A stretch of 64,000 nucleotides of DNA from Luteococcus sp048595755 (GTDB taxonomy: Bacteria > Actinomycetota > Actinomycetes > Propionibacteriales > Propionibacteriaceae), in the NCBI RefSeq assembly GCF_048595755.1, contig NZ_CP184360.1, forward strand, positions 2,790,001-2,854,000, written 5' to 3'. The position numbers and the translations under genes are program-made. The notes under the pieces were generated by a model. It made no database searches. It saw only the letters and a list, made by a program, of their open reading frames with translations, and was not told where the DNA came from. This document shows, piece by piece, positions 1 through 7,412 of the stretch (within the stretch, counting starts at the first letter, position 1; the number at the start of each line of letters is the position of its first letter).

Positions 1-1
1 G

Positions 2-187
2 ATCCACCGCCACCAGGCGGCCAGCGCCCGCGACGAATGGCTCGACGACCCCGACCACGTGGTCTGTGAGGAGCCACCCCACACCCACTCACTGGACCAT
101 GTGGCCGTGCAGCATGGTGACCACGTCGACTACCTGCACGACGGCCACCGGCACGCACCCCACGGAGACCACTTCGATGAGCACTGA
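2..187 (+). CDS. C-terminal end of a histidine-rich small protein (partial)
   Basis: The reading frame is open from the left edge and ends with TGA at 185-187, so only the last 61 residues are present. They are rich in His and Asp (pattern HGDHVDYLHDGHRHAPH, then HGDHFDEH), as expected of a metal-binding tail. The stop overlaps the start of the next gene, a Fur/Zur-type regulator, by 11 bases, so the two are probably co-transcribed. Similar His-rich peptides next to zur are often labelled zinc-transport proteins in actinobacteria, but no transporter domain is visible here. A role in zinc handling is inferred from composition and position. Confidence 0.7.
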   Translation: MHRHQAASARDEWLDDPDHVVCEEPPHTHSLDHVAVQHGDHVDYLHDGHRHAPHGDHFDEH

Positions 188-608
188 CGACAAGACGCGT
201 ACCGAAATGGGAAGCGCGCGGCCCCCCGCCCCGCAGCGGGTGACTCGGCAGCGTCTGGCGATCCGCTCGCTGCTCGACGAGGTGGACGGCTTCCGCAGCG
301 CGCAGCAGCTGCACGAGCTGCTGCGCCAGGGTGGCGACCAGGTGGGCCTGGCCACCGTCTACCGCACCCTGCAGGCCATGTTCGAGGCCGGCGAGGTGGA
401 CGGGATCCGCACCGATGAGGGCGAGATGGTCTACCGGCAGTGCGAGGACGACGGACACCACCATCACCTGGTCTGCCGCAGCTGCGGACGCACCGTCGAG
501 ATCAGCGCGCAGGTGGTTGAGCACTGGGCCGCCCAGGTGGCCGCCCAGCACAACTTCCGTGACGCGGGCCACGAGATCGAGCTCTTCGGCCTCTGCTCGG
601 ACTGCTGA
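177..608 (+). CDS. zur: Fur-family zinc uptake regulator (Zur-like)
   Basis: A 143-residue Fur-family repressor. The winged-helix region occupies about residues 20-80 (ATVYRTLQAMFEAGEV is the usual recognition-helix stretch). It is followed by HHHH at 94-97 and two CxxC pairs, C100/C103 and C140/C143, which hold the structural zinc. The HHHHLVCRSCGRTVE pattern is closer to Zur than to iron-sensing Fur, and the overlapping His-rich gene upstream fits zinc. The ATG at 177 was chosen because the in-frame extension back to 66 overlaps the upstream gene far more and does not look like Fur. Expected role: with zinc bound, repress zinc uptake and zinc-free ribosomal protein genes. The metal specificity is inferred. 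Confidence 0.9.
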   Translation: MSTDDKTRTEMGSARPPAPQRVTRQRLAIRSLLDEVDGFRSAQQLHELLRQGGDQVGLATVYRTLQAMFEAGEVDGIRTDEGEMVYRQCEDDGHHHHLVCRSCGRTVEISAQVVEHWAAQVAAQHNFRDAGHEIELFGLCSDC

Positions 609-627
609 ACACAACCGGTCATCGGCC

Positions 628-633
628 TATCCT
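628..633 (+). promoter_or_regulatory. -10 box of a probable leaderless promoter
   Basis: TATCCT lies six bases before the ATG at 640, so transcription would begin at or next to the start codon. No ribosome binding site is visible. Confidence 0.45.
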
Positions 634-639
634 GAGCCC

Positions 640-915
640 ATGGAGAGCGTGACATCTCAGCAACGGGAGCGCGCGAAGCTGGCGCAGATATTCCTGGGCT
701 TCAACGTGGCGGTTGCGGTCGCCATGCTCATCTTCGGCAGCACCAGCCCGGAGATGACCTGGTTCGGCATGTTCGTCATGGCGACCTGCGCCGCCACGTC
801 GGCATTCTTCGCCTTCCGCGCCGGACGCCCTCTCTTCGGCTTACTCGGCGTCCTTGTGGCGCTCGGGAGTGCCCCGCTGGTGATCAGTCTGGCCTTCCTG
901 CTGGGGGGTCCTTGA
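640..915 (+). CDS. Small membrane protein of unknown function
   Basis: A 91-residue protein with three predicted hydrophobic helices at about residues 16-34, 41-58 and 66-88, and a short charged N-terminus. I do not recognise the family. The ATG at 640 is supported by the -10 box six bases upstream. The longer in-frame extension would run through zur. The 3' end overlaps the convergent recO gene by 32 bases, which is common in compact genomes. Confidence 0.6.
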   Translation: MESVTSQQRERAKLAQIFLGFNVAVAVAMLIFGSTSPEMTWFGMFVMATCAATSAFFAFRAGRPLFGLLGVLVALGSAPLVISLAFLLGGP

Positions 916-1663
916 CGGGGCTCCGCCTGTCCACATAGGGCATCGAGCGCAGCCCGCGCTCCAGATGCCACTGCACGAAGGCCTGCACCAGTCCGGCGCC
1001 CTCCCGCTGGCGCGGGCTCTCCACGTCGCGGGTGGCGCTCCACTCGCCGGTGAGCAGGGCCTGCAGGTAGGCGATCGTCTCGGGCCGCGGGCGTGCCGAA
1101 CCGGGCGGGCGGCACTCGACGCAGACCATGCCGCCGGTCGAGGGGTGGAAGAAGGCGTGCGGACCCTCGGTGCCACAGCGCGCGCAGGCGTCCAGCGCCG
1201 GCGCATACCCGGCCACCGCAAGGGCCCGCAGCAGGTAGGAGTCCAGCACCATCGTCGCGGGCCGGGGGCCGTCGGTGGTGCCCTGCCCCAGGACGCGCAG
1301 CGCCCCCACCAGCAGTCGGTACTGCTGCAGTGCCGGCTCCCTTTCCTCGGCCACCAGGTGGTCTGCGGTCTCCAGCATCACCTGGCCACAGCAGTAGGCG
1401 TCGTAGTCGGCCAGCAGTGGTTCGCCGTAGGCGTGCAGGCTCTCCACCTGGGTGACCACGTCGAGAGCCCGGCCGGTGGCGAACTGCACGTCGACGTGGC
1501 TGAAGGGCTCCAGCCGGCCACCGAACTTGGACGAGGTGCGCCGCACCCCACGGGCCACGGCCCGGATCTTGCCGTTCTGGCGGGAGAGCAGGGTGATGAT
1601 GCGGTCGGCCTCGCCCAGCTTGTGGGTTCGCAGCACGACGGCTTCATCACGATAGGTGGGCAC
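884..1663 (-). CDS. recO: DNA repair protein RecO
   Basis: A 259-residue RecO, of normal length. It has an N-terminal OB fold (residues 1-80, beginning PTYRDEAVVLRTHKLGEADRI) and a helical C-terminal domain with a four-cysteine zinc site (C160, C163, C181, C184). RecO helps RecR load RecA on SSB-coated gaps in the RecF pathway. Near uppS it holds a conserved actinobacterial position, although the DUF2200 and flavoprotein genes lie between them here. The start agrees with family N-termini. Confidence 0.96.
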   Translation of the reverse strand: MPTYRDEAVVLRTHKLGEADRIITLLSRQNGKIRAVARGVRRTSSKFGGRLEPFSHVDVQFATGRALDVVTQVESLHAYGEPLLADYDAYCCGQVMLETADHLVAEEREPALQQYRLLVGALRVLGQGTTDGPRPATMVLDSYLLRALAVAGYAPALDACARCGTEGPHAFFHPSTGGMVCVECRPPGSARPRPETIAYLQALLTGEWSATRDVESPRQREGAGLVQAFVQWHLERGLRSMPYVDRRSPVKDPPAGRPD

Positions 1664-1690
1664 CCCTCCAGTCTTCCACGCGCCAGCCGC

Positions 1691-1696
1691 TACCCT
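1691..1696 (+). promoter_or_regulatory. -10 box of a probable leaderless promoter
   Basis: TACCCT stands eight bases before the ATG at 1705, with no ribosome binding site between them. Confidence 0.35.
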
Positions 1697-1704
1697 CAGC
1701 TGTC

Positions 1705-2061
1705 ATGGCCCGACACAAGATCTTCGACATGAGCTTCGCCAGCATCCACCCGCACTATGTCACCAAGGTGGAGAAGAAGGGCCGCAGCGTGCAGGAACTG
1801 CACACCGTGATCAGCTGGCTCACCGGTTACGACGAGCAGGGCATCCAGCAGGCGATTGCCGACGAGCGGAGCCTGGAGGCCTTCTTCGCCCAGGCGCCGG
1901 CCATGAACCCCAACACCCACCTGATCACCGGCCTGGTCTGCGGGCACCGCGTCGAGGAGATCACCGACCCGCTGATGCAACAGATCCGCTGGATGGACAA
2001 GCTGGTCGACGAGCTGGCCCGCGGCAAGAAGCTGGAATCCATCCTGCGTACGCCTCGCTGA
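1705..2061 (+). CDS. DUF2200 family protein
   Basis: A 118-residue soluble protein that starts MARHKIFDMSFASIHPHYV and carries YVTKVEKKGRS followed by VISWLTGYD, the signature of the DUF2200 family. That family is made of small cytosolic proteins of unknown function. No catalytic motif is visible. It is followed after 48 bases by the flavoprotein gene on the same strand. Confidence 0.8.
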   Translation: MARHKIFDMSFASIHPHYVTKVEKKGRSVQELHTVISWLTGYDEQGIQQAIADERSLEAFFAQAPAMNPNTHLITGLVCGHRVEEITDPLMQQIRWMDKLVDELARGKKLESILRTPR

Positions 2062-2109
2062 CAGCGAAAGGTCACCCACTGGCCAACCCGCGCGGGCAAG
2101 ACTGGGGTC

Positions 2110-3705
2110 ATGGATCTCATGAAGACCGCTGCCGGAGCAGCCGCCGCCACCGTGGCCGGGCTTGCCGTCCAGGACATCCTCCAGACCAAGCACGCCCTGC
2201 GTCGCAACTTCCCCGTCATCGCCCGCGCCCGTTATGCCCTCGAGACGATCGGGCCCGAGCTGCGCCAGTACATCGTCACCGGGAACGACGAGGAGCGTCC
2301 CTTCAGCCGCGACCAGCGTCGTTGGGTCTACTCCTCGGCCAAGGGGCAGAACAACTACTTCGGTTTTGGTTCCGACAATGACGTCGAGAACATGCGCTAC
2401 CCCATCGTCAAGCACCGCACCTTCTCCGACGTGGCACCAGCCGCCCCGGTGCACCTGGACCACGGCCGTGACCTGCCCAGCGCCAAGGTGCTGGGAGGGC
2501 CCCGCGGCCGTCGCCACGCCTTCCGCCCCACGTCGGTGGTCAACGTCTCGGCGATGAGCTTCGGCTCGCTCAGCCCGCAGGCGATCAAGTCGATCAACCA
2601 GGGCGCCAAGCAGGCCGGCTTCATGCACAACACCGGCGAGGGTGGCCTATCCGACCACCACCGCCAGGGCGGAGACCTGGTCCTGCAGGTGGGCACCGGC
2701 TACTTCGGCTGCCGTGACGCCGAGGGCAACTTCGACCTCGACAAGCTCGCCTCGGTCGTCGAGTCCGCCCCGGTCAGGGCGATCGAGGTCAAGCTGAGCC
2801 AAGGGGCCAAGCCCGGTCTGGGCGGCCACCTGCCCGGCGCCAAGGTGACCGCGGAGATCGCCCGGATTCGCGGCGTCGAGGAGGGCAAGGACGTCATCAG
2901 CCCCTCGCGCCACACGGCCTTCTCCACCGTCGACGAGATGCTCGACTTCGTGGAACTGGTCGCCGACCGTACCGGGTTGCCCGTCGGCATCAAGTCCGCC
3001 GTGGGTGAGCTGGACTTCTGGCGCGAACTGGCCGACCAGATGGCCGACGGCCAGCGCGGCGTGGACTTCATCACCATCGACGGCGGTGAGGGCGGCACGG
3101 GCGCCGCACCGCTGGTCTTCAGTGACTCGGTGGCCTACCCCTTCCGCGTGGCCTTCACCGAGGTCTACCGGATCTTTGCCGCCCAGGGCCTGGCCGACCG
3201 CATCACCTGGATCGGCGCCGGCAAGTTGGGGCTGCCCGAGAATGCCATCGTCGCCTTCGCACTGGGCTGCGACATGATCAACGTCGCACGCGAGGCGATG
3301 CTGGCGATCGGGTGCATCCAGGCCCAGAAGTGCCACACCGACAAGTGCCCCGCCGGCGTCGCCACCCAGGACAAGTGGCTGGCCCACGGCCTGGACCCGC
3401 AGGACAAGTCGCAGCGTCTGGCCCGCTACGTGCAGACCCTGCGGCGTGACCTGCTGAAGGTCTCCGAGGCCGCTGGCGTCGACCATCCCGCACTGCTGGG
3501 CCCCACCGACGTGGACATCGTGGACGGCACCACCGGCCACACCTCACTGGCCGAGCTGTACCACTACGAGCAGGGCTGGGGCGTACCCGGGCAGCAGATT
3601 CGCGACGAGATCCGCTCCATCATGCGGGCCCAGTGGGACCAGCCCGGCACCGATGAGGTGGTGGAGGCCTCCCCCGCCGACCTCGACGAGTCCGACCAGT
3701 CCTGA
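2110..3705 (+). CDS. FMN-binding glutamate-synthase-like protein
   Basis: A 531-residue protein corresponding to the synthase (FMN) domain of glutamate synthase without the glutaminase domain. Visible features are an N-terminal hydrophobic stretch (residues 5-22), the TIM-barrel FMN region with IDGGEGGTGAAP, and a CX5CX4C cluster motif (GCIQAQKCHTDKCPAG) that binds the [3Fe-4S] centre in glutamate synthases. Without the amidotransferase half it cannot use glutamine by the usual route. Its substrate is unknown, and it is usually annotated only as glutamate synthase-related. Confidence 0.88.
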   Translation: MDLMKTAAGAAAATVAGLAVQDILQTKHALRRNFPVIARARYALETIGPELRQYIVTGNDEERPFSRDQRRWVYSSAKGQNNYFGFGSDNDVENMRYPIVKHRTFSDVAPAAPVHLDHGRDLPSAKVLGGPRGRRHAFRPTSVVNVSAMSFGSLSPQAIKSINQGAKQAGFMHNTGEGGLSDHHRQGGDLVLQVGTGYFGCRDAEGNFDLDKLASVVESAPVRAIEVKLSQGAKPGLGGHLPGAKVTAEIARIRGVEEGKDVISPSRHTAFSTVDEMLDFVELVADRTGLPVGIKSAVGELDFWRELADQMADGQRGVDFITIDGGEGGTGAAPLVFSDSVAYPFRVAFTEVYRIFAAQGLADRITWIGAGKLGLPENAIVAFALGCDMINVAREAMLAIGCIQAQKCHTDKCPAGVATQDKWLAHGLDPQDKSQRLARYVQTLRRDLLKVSEAAGVDHPALLGPTDVDIVDGTTGHTSLAELYHYEQGWGVPGQQIRDEIRSIMRAQWDQPGTDEVVEASPADLDESDQS

Positions 3706-3728
3706 CTGCGGGCGGCGGGGCGACGGGC

Positions 3729-3734
3729 TAGGCT
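3729..3734 (+). promoter_or_regulatory. -10 box of uppS, probable leaderless promoter
   Basis: TAGGCT ends six bases before the GTG start at 3741. No ribosome binding site is present, so the message is probably leaderless. Confidence 0.45.
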
Positions 3735-3740
3735 CTGCGC

Positions 3741-4544
3741 GTGGCCAGAAAGACAACAGATCGCCCCGCCAAGCGCGGCCCCAGCCCGCACCCCTCCGGC
3801 GCCCGCCCGCCGCAGATCCCGGCCGAGCTGGTTCCCCAGCACGTCGCGATCGTGATGGACGGCAACGGACGCTGGGCCAAGGAGCGCGGGCTCAAGCGCA
3901 CCGAGGGCCATGCTCGTGGCGAGGCCTCGCTCTTCGACGTGATCGAGGGCGCCATCGAGATGGGGATCCCCTACATCAGCGCCTATGCCTTCAGCACCGA
4001 GAACTGGCGTCGTTCCATCGACGAGGTCCGCTGGTTGATGGGCTTCAACCGAGACGTCATCCATCGTCGCCGTGACGACTTCGACGCGCTCGGCGTCCGG
4101 GTGCGCTGGGCCGGGCGCAGGCGTCGGTTGTGGCCCTCGGTGGTGCGCGAGCTGGAAGCGGCCGAGGAGCAGAGCAAGGACAACACGACCCTGACCCTGC
4201 AGTTCTGCTGCAACTACGGTGGCCGCGCCGAGATCGTCGACGCCACCCGCCAGATCGCGCTCGACGTGCAGGCCGGCCGCCTGGACCCGTCCAAGATCGA
4301 CGAGAAGCGCTTCCGCCAGTACCTCGACGAGCCCGAGGTTCCCGACGTCGACCTCTTCCTGCGCTCCTCCGGGGAGCAGCGCACGTCGAACTTCCTGGTC
4401 TGGCAGTCGGCCTATGCCGAGATGGTCTTCCTCGACCAGCTGTGGCCCGACTTCGACCGCCGCGACCTGTGGCGCGCCGTGGAGATCTACGCCCGCCGAG
4501 ACCGTCGCTTCGGCGGGGCACTGCCCAACGAAGTGAAGAAGTAA
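3741..4544 (+). CDS. uppS: Isoprenyl transferase (undecaprenyl diphosphate synthase family)
   Basis: A 267-residue cis-prenyltransferase that condenses isopentenyl diphosphate to make polyprenyl diphosphate for cell-wall lipid carriers. The first 30 residues are basic and Pro-rich and probably disordered. The catalytic region starts at VAIVMDGNGRWA, with D40 the expected catalytic aspartate. The C-terminal RSSGEQRTSNFLVWQ and DLWPDF-type motifs are present. The start is GTG. The gene lies downstream of, and opposite to, recO. Actinobacteria often carry two such enzymes, and chain length cannot be read from the sequence. Confidence 0.95.
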   Translation: MARKTTDRPAKRGPSPHPSGARPPQIPAELVPQHVAIVMDGNGRWAKERGLKRTEGHARGEASLFDVIEGAIEMGIPYISAYAFSTENWRRSIDEVRWLMGFNRDVIHRRRDDFDALGVRVRWAGRRRRLWPSVVRELEAAEEQSKDNTTLTLQFCCNYGGRAEIVDATRQIALDVQAGRLDPSKIDEKRFRQYLDEPEVPDVDLFLRSSGEQRTSNFLVWQSAYAEMVFLDQLWPDFDRRDLWRAVEIYARRDRRFGGALPNEVKK

Positions 4545-4545
4545 C

Positions 4546-4641
4546 CCCTCGACAAGCTCGGGGAACAGACCCTCGACAGGCTCGGGGAACACACCCTCGA
4601 CAAGCTCGGGGAACACACCCTCGACAAACTCGGGGAACGGA
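4546..4641. repeat. Four tandem 24-bp repeats
   Basis: Four head-to-tail units begin at 4546, 4570, 4594 and 4618 and vary at a few positions around CCCTCGACAAGCTCGGGGAA. They start two bases after the uppS stop and have no unique spacers between them. The unit is the same short element found at 4719, 7339, 7387, 24741 and inside rsmE. Because 24 bp is eight codons, the array stays open in some frames. Confidence 0.9.
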
Positions 4642-4670
4642 ACGGCCGCCGCGGTGATCCCACCACGGCG

Positions 4671-4736
4671 GCCGAGCCTTTCGAGGCCCCCTTCCGACGG
4701 GCAAGCCCCCTTCCGGTGGCCGAGCCTGTCGAGGCC
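4671..4736. repeat. Two inverted copies of the CCTCGACAGGCTCGG element
   Basis: GCCGAGCCTTTCGAGGCC at 4671-4688 and GCCGAGCCTGTCGAGGCC at 4719-4736 are the reverse complement of the tandem units just upstream. Together with the array they fill the whole uppS-leuA gap and could fold into a long stem between the two convergent genes. Confidence 0.8.
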
Positions 4737-4741
4737 TCGCC

Positions 4742-6487
4742 TCACATCCGGTTCACGGCACTGACGACGCCCTGCAGCGAGGCGGTCATGATGTCGGGAT
4801 CGATGCCGACGCCCCACACGATGTGCGCGTCGTCCTCGCTGCCCACCTCGCACTCCACATAGGCGGCGGCCTTCGCGTCCCCGCCCGAGGTCAGCGCGTG
4901 CTCGGTGTAGTCCAGCACGCGCAGCTCGACGCCCAGCTGGCCCAGCGCGTCGACGAAGGCCGAGACCGGGCCATTGCCCTCACCGTTGATGGTCTGCTTC
5001 TCGCCCTGCCAGCTCACCTCGGCGGTGATGGTGTGCACACCACCCTGACTGGCGGTGGAGGTGCCCAGCAGCTGCAGCGGCTCGGTGCGCTCCAGGTATT
5101 CGGCATTGAAGATGGTCCACAGCTGTTCGGAGTTCACCTCGCCACCCTCGGCGTCGGTGTGCTGCTGCACGACGCGGCTGAACTCCATCTGCAGACGGCG
5201 CGGCAGCTCCAGCTTGTGGTCAGTCTTCATCAGGTAGGCCATGCCACCCTTGCCCGACTGCGAGTTGACGCGAATGACGGCCTCGTAGGAACGGCCCACG
5301 TCGTGCGGGTCGATCGGCAGGTAGGGCGCCTCCCAGTCGATCTCGTGGAGGTCCTTGCCCTCGGCCTGCGCCTTGGCCTCCAGGTATTCCAGACCCTTCT
5401 TGATGGCGTCCTGGTGGCTGCCGCTGAAGGCGGTGTAGACCAGGTCGCCCGCGTAGGGGTGCCGCGGGTGCACGGGCAGTCCGGTGCAGTACTCCACGGT
5501 GCGGCGGATCTCGTCGATGTTGCCGAAGTCGATCTTGGGATCGATGCCCTGGCTGAACAGGTTCATGCCCAGCGTCACCAGGTCGACATTGCCGGTGCGC
5601 TCACCGTGGCCGAACAGGCACCCCTCCACACGGTCGGCGCCGGCCATCATGCCCAGCTCGGTGGCGGCGACGGCTGTGCCACGGTCATTGTGCGGGTGCA
5701 GGCTGATCGCGACGTGCTCACGATTTCGCACGTGGCGGCCGAAGTACTCGATCTGGTCGGCGTAGGTGTTCGGGGTGCTCATCTCCACCGTGGCCGGCAG
5801 GTTCAGGATGATCTCGCGTCCCTCGCTGGGCTGCCAGACGTCCATCACCGCATTGCAGACCTCCACGGCGAAGTCGGTCGGGGTCTGGGTGAAGATCTCG
5901 GGGCTGTACTGGTAGCCGAACTCCACGTCGCCCAGGTTGGCCTCGGCATGCTTCATCACCATCTCGGTGCCGCGGGTGGCCAGCGCGATGCACTCCGCCT
6001 CGCTGACCTTGAAGACCACGCGACGGAAGAGTTCCGCGGTGGCGTTGTACATGTGGATGTTGGCCCGCTTGGCGCCCACCAGGCTCTGCGCGGTGCGCTC
6101 GATCAGGTCTTCACGGGCCTGGGTCAGCACCGAGATCTGGACGTCGTCGGGAATGGCGTCCTCGACGATCAGGCTGCGGACGAAGTCGAAGTCGGTCTGG
6201 CTGGCCGAGGGGAAACCGACCTCGATCTCCTTGTAGCCCATCTTCACCAGCAGGTCGAACATCTTGCGCTTGCGGGCGGGCGTCATCGGGTCGATCAGGG
6301 CCTGGTTGCCGTCGCGCAGGTCCGTGGACAGCCACCGGGGTGCCTGGGTGATCTTCTTGGTCGGCCAGGTGCGGTCGGGCACGTCGACGGGTTCGAAGGC
6401 CGTGTAGCGGCCGAAGGGCATCGGGCTGGGCTGCTGCACCGGGACGCCCGGCTGGGGGACGGTTCCGAACTGGTTCTGGGTGGTCAT
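4742..6487 (-). CDS. leuA: 2-isopropylmalate synthase
   Basis: A 581-residue LeuA that condenses acetyl-CoA with 2-ketoisovalerate, the first committed step of leucine synthesis. The HMGL-like barrel carries STDLRDGNQAL near residue 55 and the metal-site HPHNDRGTA. The C-terminal LeuA dimer region (about residues 440-575) is the leucine feedback domain. The long form with an N-terminal extension is typical of actinobacteria. The ATG at 6487 follows a GAGGAG ribosome binding site. A leucine-rich leader peptide and alternative hairpins lie upstream, so attenuation by leucine supply is likely. Confidence 0.97.
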   Translation of the reverse strand: MTTQNQFGTVPQPGVPVQQPSPMPFGRYTAFEPVDVPDRTWPTKKITQAPRWLSTDLRDGNQALIDPMTPARKRKMFDLLVKMGYKEIEVGFPSASQTDFDFVRSLIVEDAIPDDVQISVLTQAREDLIERTAQSLVGAKRANIHMYNATAELFRRVVFKVSEAECIALATRGTEMVMKHAEANLGDVEFGYQYSPEIFTQTPTDFAVEVCNAVMDVWQPSEGREIILNLPATVEMSTPNTYADQIEYFGRHVRNREHVAISLHPHNDRGTAVAATELGMMAGADRVEGCLFGHGERTGNVDLVTLGMNLFSQGIDPKIDFGNIDEIRRTVEYCTGLPVHPRHPYAGDLVYTAFSGSHQDAIKKGLEYLEAKAQAEGKDLHEIDWEAPYLPIDPHDVGRSYEAVIRVNSQSGKGGMAYLMKTDHKLELPRRLQMEFSRVVQQHTDAEGGEVNSEQLWTIFNAEYLERTEPLQLLGTSTASQGGVHTITAEVSWQGEKQTINGEGNGPVSAFVDALGQLGVELRVLDYTEHALTSGGDAKAAAYVECEVGSEDDAHIVWGVGIDPDIMTASLQGVVSAVNRM

Positions 6488-6539
6488 GGAATGCTCCTCG
6501 AGCTTTCGGAGGGTGGGTGCCAGGCATGACAGGTCTCCG

Positions 6540-6582
6540 CAGCGAGGATGCCGTGGCCGGTCCAGTTACCGGACCTCGCTGC
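6540..6582 (-). promoter_or_regulatory. leuA leader hairpins (probable leucine attenuator)
   Basis: On the message strand GCAGCGAGG pairs with CCTCGCTGC at the two ends of this interval. Inside it GGTCC and GGACC can form a competing hairpin around the leader stop codon. A ribosome stalled on the leucine codons of the leader peptide would choose between these folds. This resembles the leuA leaders described in actinobacteria, but here it is inferred from sequence only. Confidence 0.55.
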
Positions 6583-6637
6583 GGCCGGGAAGGAGCAGTC
6601 GGACCTGCAGGTGCAGGGAGCGCTTCGCGGTCGCCAT
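6566..6637 (-). CDS. leuA leader peptide
   Basis: A 23-codon reading frame, MATAKRSLHLQVRLLLPGRS plus three residues, ends 78 bases before leuA. Three consecutive leucine codons (CTG, CTC, CTT) and two earlier ones make translation sensitive to charged leucine tRNA. Its stop codon lies within the hairpin region described separately. It was called from position, leucine content and the structures around it. There is no protein homology to lean on. Confidence 0.6.
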   Translation of the reverse strand: MATAKRSLHLQVRLLLPGRSEVR

Positions 6638-6722
6638 GCCGGTCACTCTAGCCAGAAGCCCCGCCGGCGCCCGAGAAGTCTGCCCAGATCGTGGGACGCC
6701 CGGGTGCCGGCGGGCACTGGCG

Positions 6723-7277
6723 TCAGCTCTTGAGGAAGTTGCGCACGCGCAGGGCCACCTGCTCGTCCAGGCCGTCCAGCAGCTCGTCGACCTCATGCAC
6801 CACGCGTGATCCGGCACCATTCCAGTCGGAGGCGATCACCTCGTCGCCCACCACCCGGTGACGGTTGAGCAGATGGTCCTCGCTGTAGAGCCCCACCTCG
6901 TCGCCCTTGTGCACCAGACGCGCCGGGCGCATCTGGCCGCTGCCCTCATCCAGCAGGGTGAAGGACAGCTCCGGCTCACCGCTGTGGAGCAGCTGCTGCA
7001 CCAACCGGGGCTCGGCAAAGCTGGGCACGACGTCGCCCGGGTCGGACTGCTCGTGGTCGCGTTCGACGAACTCGTCGTCGTTGTGCATCACGTAGTGCGT
7101 CCAGTCGAAGGGATTCTCACCGTCGAACTCGATGCGGCACTCGACGTGGTGCAGCCCACCGGGCTCGGTGAAGCACACCAGCGTGGAGAGGCTGGTGGGC
7201 TCGATGCGGCGCACGATGGCACCGGTCTTGATGCCGCCGGGGTTGTGGAAGGTCTCGGTCACGACGCTGTGGCTCAT
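6723..7277 (-). CDS. Conserved-looking hypothetical protein
   Basis: A 184-residue soluble acidic protein beginning MSHSVVTETFHNPGGIKTGAI. I do not recognise it. It shows neither a signal peptide nor membrane helices, and the C-terminus is helical and Leu-rich (ELLDGLDEQVALRVRNFL). The ATG at 7277 was chosen over the start 33 bases upstream because GGGAGGA lies seven bases before it. It sits between era and leuA on the same strand. Confidence 0.65.
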   Translation of the reverse strand: MSHSVVTETFHNPGGIKTGAIVRRIEPTSLSTLVCFTEPGGLHHVECRIEFDGENPFDWTHYVMHNDDEFVERDHEQSDPGDVVPSFAEPRLVQQLLHSGEPELSFTLLDEGSGQMRPARLVHKGDEVGLYSEDHLLNRHRVVGDEVIASDWNGAGSRVVHEVDELLDGLDEQVALRVRNFLKS

Positions 7278-7338
7278 GCGGGAATCCTCCCAAGATGTGG
7301 CACAAATCACAATGCGCGTTCCGCGAGGTGGGGCGGGG

Positions 7339-7405
7339 GGCCTCGACAGGCTCGGCCACCGTGGAGCGGCTCGGCCGACGCGAAGAGGCCTCGACAGGCT
7401 CGGCC
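7339..7405. repeat. Two direct copies of the CCTCGACAGGCTCGG element
   Basis: GGCCTCGACAGGCTCGGCC occurs at 7339-7357 and again at 7387-7405, with a GGAGCGGCTCGGCCGACG stretch between them. The pair fills the gap downstream of era and belongs to the same repeat family as 4546-4736. Confidence 0.85.
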
Positions 7406-7412
7406 GACGGGG

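Noticed and set aside
4546..4641. Tandem repeats considered as a CRISPR array
   Set aside because: The units are directly joined with no unique spacers and no cas genes are present.
4823..6529. Long open frame opposite leuA (568 codons)
   Set aside because: A GC-rich antisense shadow: leuA on the other strand has full family motifs, and this frame gives a low-complexity His/Gly/Leu-rich product.
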